A DNA stretch of 64,000 nucleotides from Microcebus murinus (GCF_040939455.1 NC_134115.1:26810727-26874726); one strand, 5' to 3'; shown: positions 1 through 14,149, counted from the stretch's first letter. Numbers and translations: made by a program. The notes: generated by a model not told the origin, from the sequence alone.

Positions 1-459
1 GGATAACATGTAACCACCACCGTAGTATGCAGAATAGTTTCACTGCCCTAAAATTCCTGTGTGCTCTGCCCATTCATCCCCCTATCACTCCTCACCCCCT
101 AGCAATCATTGATTTTTTTACTGTATCCATATATAGTTTTGCCCTTTCTGGGTTGTCATGTAGCTACATATGATATGTAGCCTTTTCAGATTGACTTCTT
201 TCACTTAGTAACACGCATATAAGTTTCCTCCATATCTTTTCAAGCCTTGATAGCTCATTTCTTTTTAGGGCTGGGTAATATTCCATTGCCTGGATGTACC
301 ACACTTTGTTTGTCCATTCACCTATTGAAGTACATCTTGGTTGCTTCCAAGTTTTGGCAATTATAAATTAAGCTACTATAAACATTGTGTACAGGTTTTT
401 GTGTGGATGTAAGTTTTTGATTCATTAAATACCAAAAAGTATGATTGCTGAATCATATA

Positions 460-910
460 TCATGTTTCCCCAAAAATAAGACAGGGTCTTATATTTATTT
501 TTCCTCAAGAAGACACTCTAGGGCTTATTTTCAGGGGATGTGTTATTTATTTTTTAAGTACGGTACAACAATCTACATTTATTCAGATATAGTTAAGTCA
601 TCTTCTTCTGGAACATCATTATAACTCTCCAAACTCCAAATTCCATCCTGAGTTTCTTGTGACTCTATTTCCTTTAGAACCATTGGCCCCAATCTCTCAT
701 GTTGAGCAATAGAGCTCTCCTGGGGCAGATGAGAAGGGTTGCTCATCTTCTTTACCACTCCGCAATGAAATGCATGGGTTGTACAGATACGCTGCGTAGC
801 CATGTCCATCACTAGATCTTATTTTCGAGGTAGGGCTTATATTGCACAAATGCTTAGAAATCCTGCTAGGGCTTATTTTATGGCTGGGTCTTATTTTCAG
901 GGAAACACGG
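460..910. mobile_element. Tc1/mariner-like non-autonomous DNA transposon
   Basis: A 451-bp block sits in the L1 and is absent from the L1 pattern. Its ends are inverted repeats of about 25 bp: the left reads TCATGTTTCCCC then AAAATAAGAC, and the reverse complement of the right reads CCGTGTTTCCCT then AAAATAAGAC. A TA dinucleotide lies on each side (458-459 and 911-912), the target duplication of Tc1/mariner elements. Subterminal copies of GGGCTTATTTT recur near 512 and 869. The minus strand of 579-812 encodes 77 residues ending in an acidic tail, which could be a transposase remnant or chance. I cannot name the family. The ends are not those of the common human Tigger or MADE1 elements. Confidence 0.7.
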
Positions 911-1202
911 TAGTAAAAGTATGATTAGTTATGTAAGAAACTGTCAAACTGTCTTCCAAATTGGCTGTACCATTTTGCATTCCTACCAGCAATGAATTAC
1001 GGTTGCTGTTGGTCCATATCCTTGACAGTTTTGATGTTGTGAATATCTCGGATTTTGACCATTTTAATAGTATGTAGTGGTATCTCATTGTTGTTTTAGT
1101 TTACAGTTCACTAATGACATAATGTTGAACATCTTTTGTATGCTTTCTTGCCATCTGTATATATTTCTTGGTGAGGTGTCTGTTTAGGACTTTTGCCCAT
1201 TT

Positions 1203-1695
1203 AAGACACTTTTATTTCTTTATTTTTAACTGTCATATAATAATTGCACATATTTATGGGGTACATAATGATGTTTTGATACATTGTATGTATAGTCATC
1301 AGATCAGAGTTATTAGCATATCCATCATCTCCAACATTTATCATTTCTTTGTGTTGGGAACATTCAATATTTTCTCTTTTAGTTGTTTGTAAATATATAA
1401 TATATTATTGTTAACTATAATCATCCTATAGTGATATATAACACTAGAAATTATTCCTCCTATCTAGCTGTAATTTTGTATCCTTTAACAAATCTCTCTG
1501 TATCCTCTCCTCTCCCTTATCCTTCTGGTAACTTCTATTCTATTCTTTACTTCTATGAGAACAACCTTTTTAGCTTCCACATATGAGTGAGAACAAGTGT
1601 GTTTAACTCTCTGTTCCTGGCTTATTTCACCTACTATAATGTCTTCCAAGCTCATCTATGTTGCTGAGAATGACAGGATTCCATTCTTTTTTGTG
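1203..1695 (-). mobile_element. 5'-truncated L1 3' end (L1MA/L1PB type) nested in older L1
   Basis: This is the reverse complement of an L1 3' UTR, with its A-rich tail at the left edge (T-rich at 1209-1227). It is flanked by a 13-bp direct repeat, cttttgcccattt, at 1190-1202 and 1696-1708. The older L1 resumes exactly after the second copy. Both facts show a separate, younger target-primed insertion. Confidence 0.8.
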
Positions 1696-2669
1696 CTTTT
1701 GCCCATTTTTTTAATTGGATTTTTCATTTTCTTATTGTTGAGTTCTAAGAGTTCTTTTCATATTTTGGATAACAGTTCTTTATCAGATGTATCTTTTGCA
1801 AATATTTTCTCCTAATATGTGGCTTGTCATCTCATTCTCTTGACAGTGTCATTCATGGGACAGGAGGTTTTAATTTTAATGAAGTCTGCCTGTCAATTAT
1901 TTTTTTCATGGATTGTGCCTTGGATATTATACCTTAAAAAAGTCATGGCCATATCCAAGGCCATTTGTTCATTTTTTTCAACGCTATTTTTTAAAAGTTT
2001 TATAGTTGTGTCCTTTATTCTATGCTCCATTTTGAGTTAATTCTTGTAATGAATGTAAAGTCTGTGTCTAGATTCACTTTTTTTTGCACATGGATGTCCA
2101 ATTGTTCCAGTTCCATTTGTTGTTCCATTGTATTGCCTTTGCTACATTGTTAAAAGAATCAGTTGACTGTATGTATGTGGGTCTATTTATGGGCTCTCTA
2201 TACTGTTCCATTGATTTACTTATTTATTCTTTTGCCAATACCACATTGTCTTGGTTACAGTAGCTTCATATTAATAGTAAGTCTGGAAGTTGGGTATTGT
2301 TAGTCAATAATGAATAACTGACATTCATTAACGAGTTGGCTATTCTGGGTATTTTGCCTCTCCATATAAACTTTAAGAATCAGTTTGATATTCATAAAAG
2401 AGCTTCCTGTGATTTTGATTAGAATTGGCTTGAATCTATAGGTCAAGTTGCGAAGAAGTGACATCCTGACAATATTGAGTCTTCCTATCCATGAACATGA
2501 AATCACTCTCCATTTATTTACTTCTACTTTGATTTATTTCATCAGACTTTTGTAGTTTCCCTCATATTGATCTTATACATATTTTGTTATAATTGCAGCC
2601 AATTATTTTATTTTGTGGGTGGGTGCTAATGTCAATGGTAATGTATTTTTAAATTTAAAATTGTGCTTG

Positions 2670-2756
2670 CTATTTAAACCCACCTATAAGCTGCTGCTTT
2701 GAAGAAAAAAAGAAGAAAAAATATTATTACATTATTCTAAATATAATTAAAAAAAT
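2670..2756 (+). mobile_element. Short A-tailed insert of unknown source
   Basis: An 87-bp piece interrupts the L1 and is bounded by near-identical 13-bp repeats (aaaattgtgcttg at 2657-2669 and aaaactgtgcttg at 2757-2769). Its right two-thirds are A-rich. This looks like a small retroposed RNA with target-site duplication. A local duplication is the alternative. I do not recognise the body sequence. Confidence 0.4.
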
Positions 2757-4028
2757 AAAACTGTGCTTGTTAATTGCTGGTAAATAGGAAAATGATTGAT
2801 TTTTGTCTATTAACCCTGTATCCTGCAACCTTGCTTATTAATTCCAGGAGTTTTTGTTGTTGTTGTTGATATTTTTAGATTTTTTACATAAACAATTATA
2901 TCATCTGGATACAAAGGCAACTTTATTTCTTCCTTCCTAGTAAGTATACCTTTTATATCCCTTTCTTGTTTTACTGCATTAGCCAGGACTTCCACTACAA
3001 TATTTAGAAGGAGTGATGAGATTATTCCTGATCTTAGCAGGAAAGCCTTGAGTTTTTTCACCATTAGCATAATGTTAGCTGTAGTGTTTTTTTGTAGGTG
3101 TTCTTTATCAAGTTGGGAAAGTTCCCTTCTATTCCTAGATTGCTCAGTGTTTTTATCATGAATTATGTTTGATTTTATCAAATGCTTTTTCTGCATCTAT
3201 TGATATGATCATGTAATTTTTCTTCTTTAGCCTGTTGATATGATGGATTACATTAACTGATTTGAGAATGTTGAACCAGACTTCCAGGTCTGAGATAAAA
3301 TCTACTTGGTCATAGTGTGTATTATATTTATATAATGTTGGATTTAATTTATTAATATCTTGTTGAAGATTTTTGTACCTATGTTCATGAGAGGTATTGG
3401 TCTGTAGTTTTGCTTTCTTATAATGTCTTTGTCTGGTTTTGGTATTTGGGTGGTCCTAGCCTCCTGGAATGAGTTAGAAAGCATTCCTTTCACTTTAGGT
3501 TCTGAAAAGGATTTGTAGAGAATTTGTATAATTTCTTTCTTAAATGTGCGATAGAATTCACTAGTGAATCCATCTGGGTCTAGTGTTTTATGTTTTGGAA
3601 GTTTACTAATTATTAATTCAATACTTTAATAGATTTAGGCCTCCTGACATTGTATATTTCTTTTTTGTGTAAGTTTTTCCACTATTTTACATTCATTTTC
3701 CTCTTCTTTCTTGCATTCTCTTTGATTAATTAAATATTTCTTCTTATTCCATTTTCTGTACTTGCTTCTTAGTAATACATTCCTCTATCATTCTTTTAAT
3801 AGTTACCTTAAAATGTCAATATGTATCATTATTTATTACAGCCTAATATAAATTATTACTCTTAATACATATACAGGGCAATGAAGAGATTTAATTTCTT
3901 ACCTCTCTTTACCTCCAACCAGTGGTATGCTGAAGCCGGCTCATACCAATTCCTGAATCCTGATTAACAAATTTTCAGGAATTTTGCAAGCCAGTTGTTA
4001 AAACATTAGTAGTTTGAAATTGACCATG

Positions 4029-4738
4029 CGTGGGTGCAGAGAGATAGGAGCATGCATACACTGCTGGTGGGGCTGCAAACTAGTACAACCTCTGTGGAAA
4101 GTAGTATTGGAGATACCTCAAAGAACTAAAAGTAGAACTACCATTTGATCCAGCGATCCCCTTAGTGGGTCTTTACCCAGTGGAAAAAAAGACATTCTAC
4201 AAAAAAGACGCCTGCACCCAAATGTTTATAGCAGCACAATTCACAATTGCAAAGATGTGGAGACAACTCAAGTGCCTATCAATACATGAGTGGATTAATA
4301 AAATGTGGTATATGTATACCATGGAGTTCTACTCAGCCATAAAATAAAATGGCGAACTAATACCTCTTATATTAACCTGGATGGAACTGGAGACCATTTT
4401 TCTTAGTGAAGTATCACAAGAATGGAAAAACAAACACCGCATGTATCGACCATTAAATTAGAAATAATCAACCAACACTTATGTGCACATATGGAAATAA
4501 CAGTCATCAGAATTCAAGCAGGTAGAAAGGGGGAGGAAGGGATGGGTAAATTCACACCTAACAGGTACAATGCACACTATCTGGGGGATGGGCACATTTA
4601 AAATTTTGACCAAATGGTACAAAAGCAATTTATGTAACCAAATGTTTGCAGCCCTGTAATATTCCGAAATAAAAAAACTAAAAAAATAAAATAAAATAGA
4701 ACTTGCATAGATATAAACAAAAACAAACAAACAAAAAA
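4029..4738 (+). mobile_element. 5'-truncated lemur-type L1, with ORF2 end and 3' UTR
   Basis: The end of ORF2 is followed by a short 3' UTR containing the 'ctgggggatgg' block and an A-rich tail at about 4670-4738. It is flanked by gaaattgaccatg (4016-4028) and gaaattggccatg (4739-4751), a 13-bp target duplication with one difference. The insertion lies inside the hAT element, so it is younger than that element. Confidence 0.88.
4165..4347 (+). pseudogene. C-terminal fragment of L1 ORF2 protein
   Basis: Sixty residues remain open to the normal stop. They show the typical end of L1 ORF2p: a KKTFYKKDACTQMFIAAQ block, then TIAKMWRQ, a WINKMWYMYTMEFYSAIK block and the stop. Only the extreme C-terminus is present. 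The endonuclease, reverse-transcriptase and cysteine-rich parts are missing because the insertion is 5'-truncated, so it cannot act. The methionine at 4165 is an internal residue and not a start. Confidence 0.75.
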
Positions 4739-5000
4739 GAAATTGGCCATGGTGGCAGTATTTATAAACAGAAATGGAAAATAATCAAAGTAGGTGCTTT
4801 TGGGTTTCTGAGAACATGTTGTTGAACATTTACTAACATATTACTGCCTCTATCTCTATTTATGTTATTGTTTCCATGTATCTTAAGACTATATATATTT
4901 TAGACTTCACAAAACATTATTAATATTATGTTGTACATAGTATTTATATGTGAATGGAATGAGTGGAATCATAGATCCCTGACAAAACTTCCTAAGTATA

Positions 5001-5305
5001 CATTTTTTCAAATTATCGTGTTTTCCATAGCATGAAGAATTAAAGTACAAGTGAATAATAATTTAATCAGTGCAATTGACATGAGTTATGGGCACAGGCT
5101 TTGCATAATTTTTATTACCTTTCATGTCAGCAACTTGAGTAATATTTTGATGAATGTAAGCTATCTTCTTAGGCATTTCATCCAGTGTTTGTTGTATGAA
5201 AGAACAAAATTAATAAACACATGATGCATGACTTATTAGGTAATGTTATCTTTGCTACTACTACTATTACTACTAATATAATAAAACTAAGGAGGGGTTT
5301 CCTTT
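5001..5305. other. AT-rich sequence, nothing assigned
   Basis: This may be the decayed continuation of the L1M fragment to the left. A short imperfect trinucleotide run (ctactactactatta) lies at 5256-5276. No gene or other element is recognised. Confidence 0.4.
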
Positions 5306-5309
5306 TATT

Positions 5310-5680
5310 ACATATCTGAAACATAAAGTGCATTCAAGAAATATTTGTGGAATTGCTGAATGTATAATAACAAGCTATAACCAAGCCCCTACCCTCGTCC
5401 GCATAATCTTCTCTAAAACTGGGAATGTTCCTTTGTTTTATCTTGAAAAGTTTATTCATTGTTCTGCCTCCTCCAGAATGCTTTTCCTGACTTTCCAAGT
5501 TCATGTTAAGGTGCCCATTTTTGCTTCTACACCATCCTGGGCTTACTCTAGCATATCACATATGCAATGCATTGTAAGTGCTTGTTTAATTATTGATCGA
5601 TCATTTCCACCATTCCATGTGCTCCGTGAAGACAAGGATTACGGCTTTGTTGTCATATAGGAGATACCAAATACATTCAA
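5310..5680 (+). repeat. L2 3'-end fragments
   Basis: Text near 5328-5362 (gtgcattcaagaaatatttg) resembles the very end of L2. The stretch from 5430 to 5680 resembles the L2 3' UTR: a 'cttttcctgac' block, then 'ttgtaagtgcttgttta', then 'gtgctccgtgaagacaagga'. Divergence is high, as expected for L2. Confidence 0.55.
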
Positions 5681-5689
5681 CTCAAATAT

Positions 5690-7288
5690 ATGAATTGTAG
5701 ATTCCCAAAGGCAGCTACTAAATCTCATCTGCCTGTTTTTACTTTGCAATGTGGCAATAGTACTACATTGCTACACAATTTTTCCATTAATATTTCTCAT
5801 TTGAAATTACCACTCTCCATTAGACTGTATGATCACAAAAAAAACCACCTTCTTTTAATATTAACTAGACAAAACAGAAAACTAAGCCTGAGTAAATAGT
5901 CGCACAATGATATTTGAAGTATTTTCCATTTTCGCTTTCCAGCCTTTGTTCCTCTCCAACAACACAGGGGACTAAGCCCTTTAAGAATTTCCAAGAAGGG
6001 AAAATAGGGTCACAGAGCACCTTAACTGGAGGATTTGAGTGATGATGTTTAGCAAAATGGAAGCAGGAGTAAATCAAATATGATGTCAGAATCCAACTCA
6101 GTAGTCTTGCCTCCCAGCCTCATGGTTGGATAACTTTCTTTCACTTGCTCAGCAGGTGGAATGCCTTGGGAGAAGTTGCACCCTGTGTAATAAGTACCTT
6201 GGTCCGTGCCATACCCAAGAAGTGAGAATCTAAGTTTTCAGCTTAATCTAAGTGTTTCAATCTAACTTTTTCTTCCTCAAGTTTTGGGCTCCATCAAACA
6301 ATTGCTTTAACCAGAATAACATTTTTTTTTTCTTTGTTTTGTCGCTCTCACAGCATATTGTGAAAGCTTGAAGACCAGAATTACATATTTGGCAAGGCAC
6401 AAAGTTTACGGAACTCCCTGGACATGGCCTCCAGCTCAGAACCAAATGGCAACTCCAATTGGTTAGAAGGGTCAATTCTATTTGTAAATGTTTTCGTTCT
6501 TAGAAAAGCATACTCTAGGAACAATGAGGGAAAAAACAATCTCTTTAATTTGGCTGGAATGAGACTAGTCATGTCATCTGTCCTAAATTTAAATTTGTTG
6601 GGGATGAAGAAGACTTAAGCTCTATTTTTAATGATTACAGGTCATAATTTCCAAAGCCTGACTGCTTTTGGCAAGATATTATTGTGTTAAATGGCACATA
6701 CACAGTTTCAAATCCAAACCATGAGATTTTCCTCCCCCTCCCCGTTTTATTTGCTAATCACAGTCTGCTTTTTCTAGATCTTCTCTTTGGCTGTGCTATT
6801 AGAGAATACTAATCAGAACTTCCTTAGGGAATATTCTTCCTTGGGTTGATCACTGAGAAAACTTTTTTTTTTTTTTACTTATTAGACCACTTTTAGTGAG
6901 TCATTGAAACAGGTAGATGGTCTAGATGGAGAACTTAGTCAATTTCTCTTGGCAAAAAGTGGCCAGGACATTGCAGCAAAATGGAGCCTGTGCCTACCAG
7001 GGGGGGAAAGGTTTGGTGCCAGATCAAGTTGGAAGAATGTCTGCTCTAAGTCACATGACACATTATTTAGCTAGCTTTACTTCTTTCATCTCTAATATGA
7101 GTAAGCACCATTACCCCCATCTCGCACACACAATTGTGTGTGTTTATTTTTGCATGCATGGTATATGGATATGGTATTTTTGCATATGGTATATGGATAC
7201 AATGGGGACTCCATGTATCTTTTTGATTTTGCAACAGTGTGTTTATTCTTACAAGATGCCTATTAAGCACAGAAAAATATCCAGTGGC
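5690..7288. other. Unique-looking sequence
   Basis: I recognise no repeat or gene. Small homopolymers occur (T run at 6865-6876). Short open frames on both strands around 6250-6620 show no recognisable protein family. It may include decayed MIR or L2 pieces that I cannot separate by eye. Confidence 0.5.
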
Positions 7289-7296
7289 AATTCAGG

Positions 7297-9540
<2,244 letters not shown>

Positions 9541-9544
9541 AAGC

Positions 9545-10015
9545 GAATACATGTTTAAAATTTTGGAACCTATCACTAAATAGCCCTCCAAAAAGATTTG
9601 CTCAATAAATATACTTACCAGAAGTGCATGAGAACAGCTTAATGCTTGCACACTTACAAATGCTGGGTTTCGTCCATCTTTTTAATCATAGCCAATCTGT
9701 TGTTTTATTTGCATTTCTTTGATTACTAGTGAGGCTGAACATCTGTTCATATATTTACTGGCCTTATTTCTTTTTGAATTGTTTATTTACATCCTTGACC
9801 CATTTTTCTTTCTCTTTTGTGCTGATTTATAAGAACTTGCTGCACTATGGATATTTACCCTTTTCCTGGCACATAATTTACAAACCTTTTTCTCCAGGTC
9901 TTGTTTGTCTTTTACCTTTGATTGCAATGTGTCTGTTATTTAAAAAACTTTCTGGGTCATGTAAGCACATTAATATTTTCATTTATGGTTTCTGGCATTA
10001 GCATCATGCATAGAA
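9545..10015 (-). mobile_element. L1ME/L1M 3' fragment
   Basis: The antisense L1 block 'tttgcatttctttgattact' near 9709, followed by 'gaacatctgttcatat' and 'cttgacccatttttctttc', marks the end of ORF2 in old L1. The frame is broken throughout. Ends are approximate. Confidence 0.7.
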
Positions 10016-10064
10016 AAACTTTATTTAAAAGTATAAAATTATTCATCCCTATTTTCTCTGAAAA

Positions 10065-10290
10065 TAGCATTTATTGAATGTCTACATGTGTCAGGAGCTG
10101 TGTTTGGCTCATTGCATGTATAATTTTATTAAATTTTTTTACCACAGTCTTATGAGTTGGTTATTACCATCATCTCCATTTTGGAAATGAAAAAAATTGC
10201 AGGTCAGAAAACAAGATTAGTTCATGGTCACCTGGCTGAGAAGTGGGAGACCCATGGTTAGAAGTCAGGTCTCTAAATTAATATCATAGA
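10065..10290 (+). repeat. MIR SINE
   Basis: The text follows the MIR order in the sense direction: 'gcatttattgaatgtctac', then a 'cttatgagttggttatta' block, 'tccattttggaaatga', and 'ggtcacctggctgagaagtg'. Divergence is typical of this old SINE. Confidence 0.75.
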
Positions 10291-10370
10291 ACTTTTCAAG
10301 GATTTCATATTGCAGAGATGATCCTGCCTACACATACTTAATGATAATAAATTCATATACTACAGTGAAT

Positions 10371-10703
<333 letters not shown>

Positions 10704-10710
10704 TATAGTG

Positions 10711-10712
<2 letters not shown>

Positions 10713-10741
<29 letters not shown>

Positions 10742-11060
10742 ACAGAGTCTCACTTTGTTGTCCAGGCTAGAGTGAGTGCCGTGGCGTCAGCCTAGCTCAC
10801 AGCAACCTCAAACTCCTGGGCTTGAGTGATCCTTCTGCCTCAGCCTCCCGAGTAGCTGGGACTACAGGCATGCGCCACCATGCCCGGCTAATTTTTTTTT
10901 TTTATATATATATCAGTTGGCCAATTAATATCTTTCTATTTATAGTAGAGATGGGGTCTCGCTCTTGCTCAGGCTGGTTTTGAACTCCTGACCTTGAGCA
11001 ATCCGCCCGCCTCGGCCTCCCAAGAGCTAGGATTACAGGCGTGAGCCACAGCGCCCGGCC
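10713..11060 (-). mobile_element. Lemur-type Alu, second of the pair
   Basis: It begins with a 26-nt T run immediately after the agtgaat duplication of the preceding Alu and is followed by a third agtgaat at 11064-11070. It shares the variant 'caagagctaggattacagg' and 'ccacagcgcccggcc' with the Alu at 42344, which marks a common young subfamily. Confidence 0.93.
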
Positions 11061-11070
11061 TAGAGTGAAT

Positions 11071-12470
11071 TTTTTACCAGTACTTTTCTCAGAAAAAAAT
11101 ACACCCACTCCTGAAAATAATTACTTTAATAGGTTTATGCAGGCCAGATAATTTAAAAATAGGGAATATGGCTGAGAATACAAGGACTAGTTTATAGAGA
11201 AAAATTTATTAATTTTCATAATGTAGATGGATAGCATATTTTGGTTATGCAAATCTTCTAGTTAAAATGCAGAGCACTATCACCATAAGCCATGGATAAA
11301 CCTTCTGGGGTCCTTTGTAGGCAGAAACCATATACTCCTCTAATAATCAGGAAAAATGAATAAATATTATGTCTTCTTATGCAATAGCCACTTACTAGGG
11401 GCAACATTTTATTTTTACCCTCTTTATACATTTCATGTGTTAATTTATTATAGTCAAGCCTTGGTTTTATACCTGTTCCCTTTCAATTCAAGTCCTGTTT
11501 GATACTAGACCTAATTGTTTTCTTTGAATTGTTTGTTAGGTTATACATTAGTGAACCACTTCTAGCAAAATCAAACTAGTAAACTATAAGGTGTTTTGTA
11601 AACAAGCTAGCCAGGCTCTTGCTAAGACGAGAACTGATTGGCAAATTTTTAAAAATACAAAGTATGAAAGTATGATGAAGATATTGCTGTTGATATGAGT
11701 TTTTCCTACTGACACTTTGAGTTTTGGCTACTTTCAGAGAATTTGTAGAGGAAATGAGATGTTTTCAAGTGACATGGAAGAAGAGTTATTAACATCCCTT
11801 TGAAAATTTCATATCACAGAGAAAATAGTGCTTCTCTTTGATTGATAATTCAGTAGTTTAGGATAATTTCCAATACTTTAAAGCCAAGAAAAGAATACAT
11901 TCGGTAATAAGGCAATGGGAGATAGTTCTAAATAGTGTTGCAGAAATAATTTTATTTTAATTTGCTTAAGAAATATAGTATATGTAACAAATAATATCCA
12001 AGGAGCGTTTTATGATTCTTTTTTGATTGGGGTTGGGGTTAAAAAAGATACTTTTATAAATTTGGGTTGATGATCTAAAAGACATACTTTATAAGATATG
12101 AAGAGGAAACTTTGCAGGCTAAGTATCCATCAAGTAAGGGAATAAAGTGAAGGCAATATACACAAAGTGAGCCCAACCTTTGTTTTCTTCAAAAAGGCTT
12201 ATTTAAATAAATCTGAGCTATGTCCTAGTTCTTTGGATTTGAAATAAATTGATGTAACTACACAATATATATGTTTCTTAAAGCTTTGTATAAAGTAACT
12301 TTTATATAGGTGAAAGCATAATTCATGGTGGCTGCTTAAATGCAAGTTTGAATTTCTGTATTTGCTTTGTCTTTCATAAAATTTAAAGAAAAAAAAACGT
12401 TTCTTAGATATCAAAAAGCTAGACAAATTCCTTGGAATAAGCCATTTTTTTCTCTTGCTTCTCCTTAGAA
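11071..12470. other. Unique AT-rich sequence
   Basis: No repeat family or exon is recognised. An octamer-like ATGCAAAT motif lies at 11249-11256. The open frame at 12199-12426 (-) has low-complexity stretches and no known homology. Confidence 0.5.
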
Positions 12471-12475
12471 ATGAG

Positions 12476-12506
12476 AGACAGAGAAAGAGAGAGAAAGAGA
12501 GAGAGC
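12476..12506. repeat. GA-rich simple repeat
   Basis: An imperfect (GA)n/(GAAA) tract, purine-only for about 30 bases. Confidence 0.85.
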
Positions 12507-12988
12507 CTTTGACTACTGAGTAATAAATCAGCTTTTTTCGGAGATAGTTTGTACTTAATGGCGAGACAGTTACACAGAATTGGAGAAGACTATTATGATG
12601 TGAATAATTTCATTGATAATGGTTCCATTTACTAAGATGGGAAATAGAAAGAATGCCCCGCCCGAATGGTCAGACTGACTGGGAAGAGCTCGGGGGAGAG
12701 GCCGGGGCCTTCAGTCTGGCCCTGGAGACCAGCCTCAGAGCACACTCCACTCTGGATCCCGAAAGCCAGCTCCAGGCCTGTTTTGGGTGAACAAAACAGA
12801 CAAGTGAAGCCCTGGACTGCAACTGAAGTTCCAGTGAGGAGTGGCAGATAATCAGCAGACAACCCAGAGCACAATCAAGCACATGGGGAACAAAACCAGG
12901 TGACAGGATAGAGCGGTGGTGGGAGGGAAGTGTGGACAGGGTGGCCAGAACGGTCTCACCGACAGTGACATTTCAGCAGACCCTAGAA
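12507..12988. other. Unique sequence, GC-richer part at 12650-12960
   Basis: Overlapping short frames lie on both strands in the GC-richer part (12632-12882), which is expected by chance where stop codons are rare. No protein family is recognised. Confidence 0.45.
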
Positions 12989-13133
12989 CCGCATTGTCCA
13001 GCAGTAGCCACTAGCTATGTGACTGTTTAAATTCAAAATAATTAAAACTGAATAAAATTAGAGCTCCATTTCCTCAGTCACACTAAGCACATTTAAATGC
13101 TCACTTGGGCTAGTGGCTACTGCATTGGACAGC
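12989..13133. repeat. MER3-type hAT-Charlie fragment
   Basis: The two ends mirror each other: 'attgtccagcagtagccact' at the left and 'agtggctactgcattggaca' at the right. The AT-rich centre carries 'aattaaaactgaataaaatt'. This is the palindromic plan of MER3. The outermost parts are lost. Confidence 0.75.
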
Positions 13134-13700
13134 AAGAAAGAAACGTTCCTGCTATCACAGAGTCCTATTCCAGAGCTGCTGGGACATGAAGGCACCCATG
13201 AGAGGTCAGGAGAGGCCAGGTCAGTTTCTGGTGGCTCACAGAGCTGAAGCTAATAAGTTAAATGTGGCAGAGAATGGGAACAGCACAAGTTGAACCTGCC
13301 AGAATTTGCTCAGCACAGACAATGGTGGAAGAGGAGGTTTTGGAAAGGTGTAATGGTGTCTTCAAGGGTTATTTGGGCCATGCTAACCTGGGGCGCCTGT
13401 TGTACTGCACTGGCAGGACTGGAGGGGCCAGAGAAAACATTTAGGGGCTACAGGCACAGAGGCAGGTAACCGTGGACTACCTGAAGTCCCAGAAAAAGCT
13501 GGAGGTTTAACCAGATGAGGCTCTAGAATTTTCTGGCATAAACCTATGGCATACAAGAGGAAAAGTGCTCCCTTTCTGGCACCTTCCTGCAATGGCTCAT
13601 GCCTTCTGTCTGTCATGAGTCCTTCCTCACCCAACAAGGCTCAAATCTCTTCTCTAAATGTCCCCCTTTCGTAAATCTAGACATGACAAGCAAACACAGA
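13134..13700. other. Unique sequence
   Basis: No repeat or exon is recognised. Short open frames at 13262-13444 (+) and 13383-13637 (-) carry no known domain. Confidence 0.45.
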
Positions 13701-13702
13701 AC

Positions 13703-13792
13703 GTGGGCTTAAATCAGATGACACTGGATTCAACTGTTGGTTCTACTTCGAGCAAGTTCTTTAACCTCAGAGTAAATCTGGTTCCTTAAAAA
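13703..13792 (-). repeat. MIR fragment
   Basis: 'ggttctacttcgagcaagtt' followed by 'ctttaacctcagagtaa' corresponds to the MIR core read in reverse. Confidence 0.6.
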
Positions 13793-13834
13793 GTCCTAAG
13801 AAATTCAGAATGTACTGATTTTTAGAAAACAGAA

Positions 13835-14149
13835 TATGACTCCAACCTATCAAGAAAAAAACATCAAACAGTACCAATTGAGGGACCAGCTACAAAATAC
13901 CTGACCAAGACTCCTCAAAACAGTCATGATCATCAAAACAAGGAAAAACTTAGAAACTGCCACGACCAAAAGGAGCCTAAGGAAACATGAAGGCTGTCAT
14001 GTGGGATCCTGGAACAAAGGACATGAAGTAAAAACCAAATTTAAAAAATCTCAATGGAGCATGAACTTTAGTTAATAATAATGTGTCAATATTGGTTCAT
14101 TAATTGTGACAAACACACCATACCTGGTGTAAGATGTAAATTAGATGTA

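Larger units (their letters stand above)
1..3670 (-). mobile_element. Old L1 (L1MB/L1MC type), 3' UTR and ORF2, interrupted
   Basis: Read on the minus strand, this is the 3' UTR and then the end and reverse-transcriptase part of L1 ORF2. The plus-strand text has the usual antisense-L1 phrases: a 'tattccattg' block near 280, 'acttttgcccattt' near 1189, 'ttttgccaataccacattgt' near 2230, and 'gaatccatctgggtct' near 3565. The reading frames are destroyed. It is interrupted by a mariner-like element (460-910), a younger L1 3' end (1203-1695) and a short A-rich insert (2670-2756), so it is the oldest layer here. The subfamily is from memory. Confidence 0.85.
3920..4846. mobile_element. hAT-type DNA transposon (MITE), split by an L1
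   Basis: Taking out the L1 at 4029-4738 and one copy of its target duplication joins 3920-4028 to about 4752-4846, a ~205-bp element. Its ends are inverted repeats: CAGTGGTATGCT at the left, and CAGTAATATGTT on the reverse complement of the right (10 of 12 match). The flanks are an imperfect 8-bp duplication, cctccaac (3912-3919) and cctctatc (4847-4854). CAGTG-type ends with 8-bp duplications are the hAT signature. I cannot assign the family. Confidence 0.6.
3690..5000 (-). mobile_element. L1M/HAL1-type 5' region, interrupted by hAT element
   Basis: Both sides of the hAT insertion (3690-3911 and 4855-about 5000) resemble the antisense 5' or ORF1 region of old L1M/HAL1 elements. Examples are 'ctctatttatgttattg' and 'cttcacaaaacattatta' around 4853-4920. 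The same type of text is seen in the larger L1 at 42935-45775. Decay is heavy and the boundaries are approximate. Confidence 0.5.

Noticed and set aside
12632..12882. Overlapping frames on both strands as a gene
   Set aside because: Open frames on both strands in GC-rich DNA are expected by chance, and no domain is seen.
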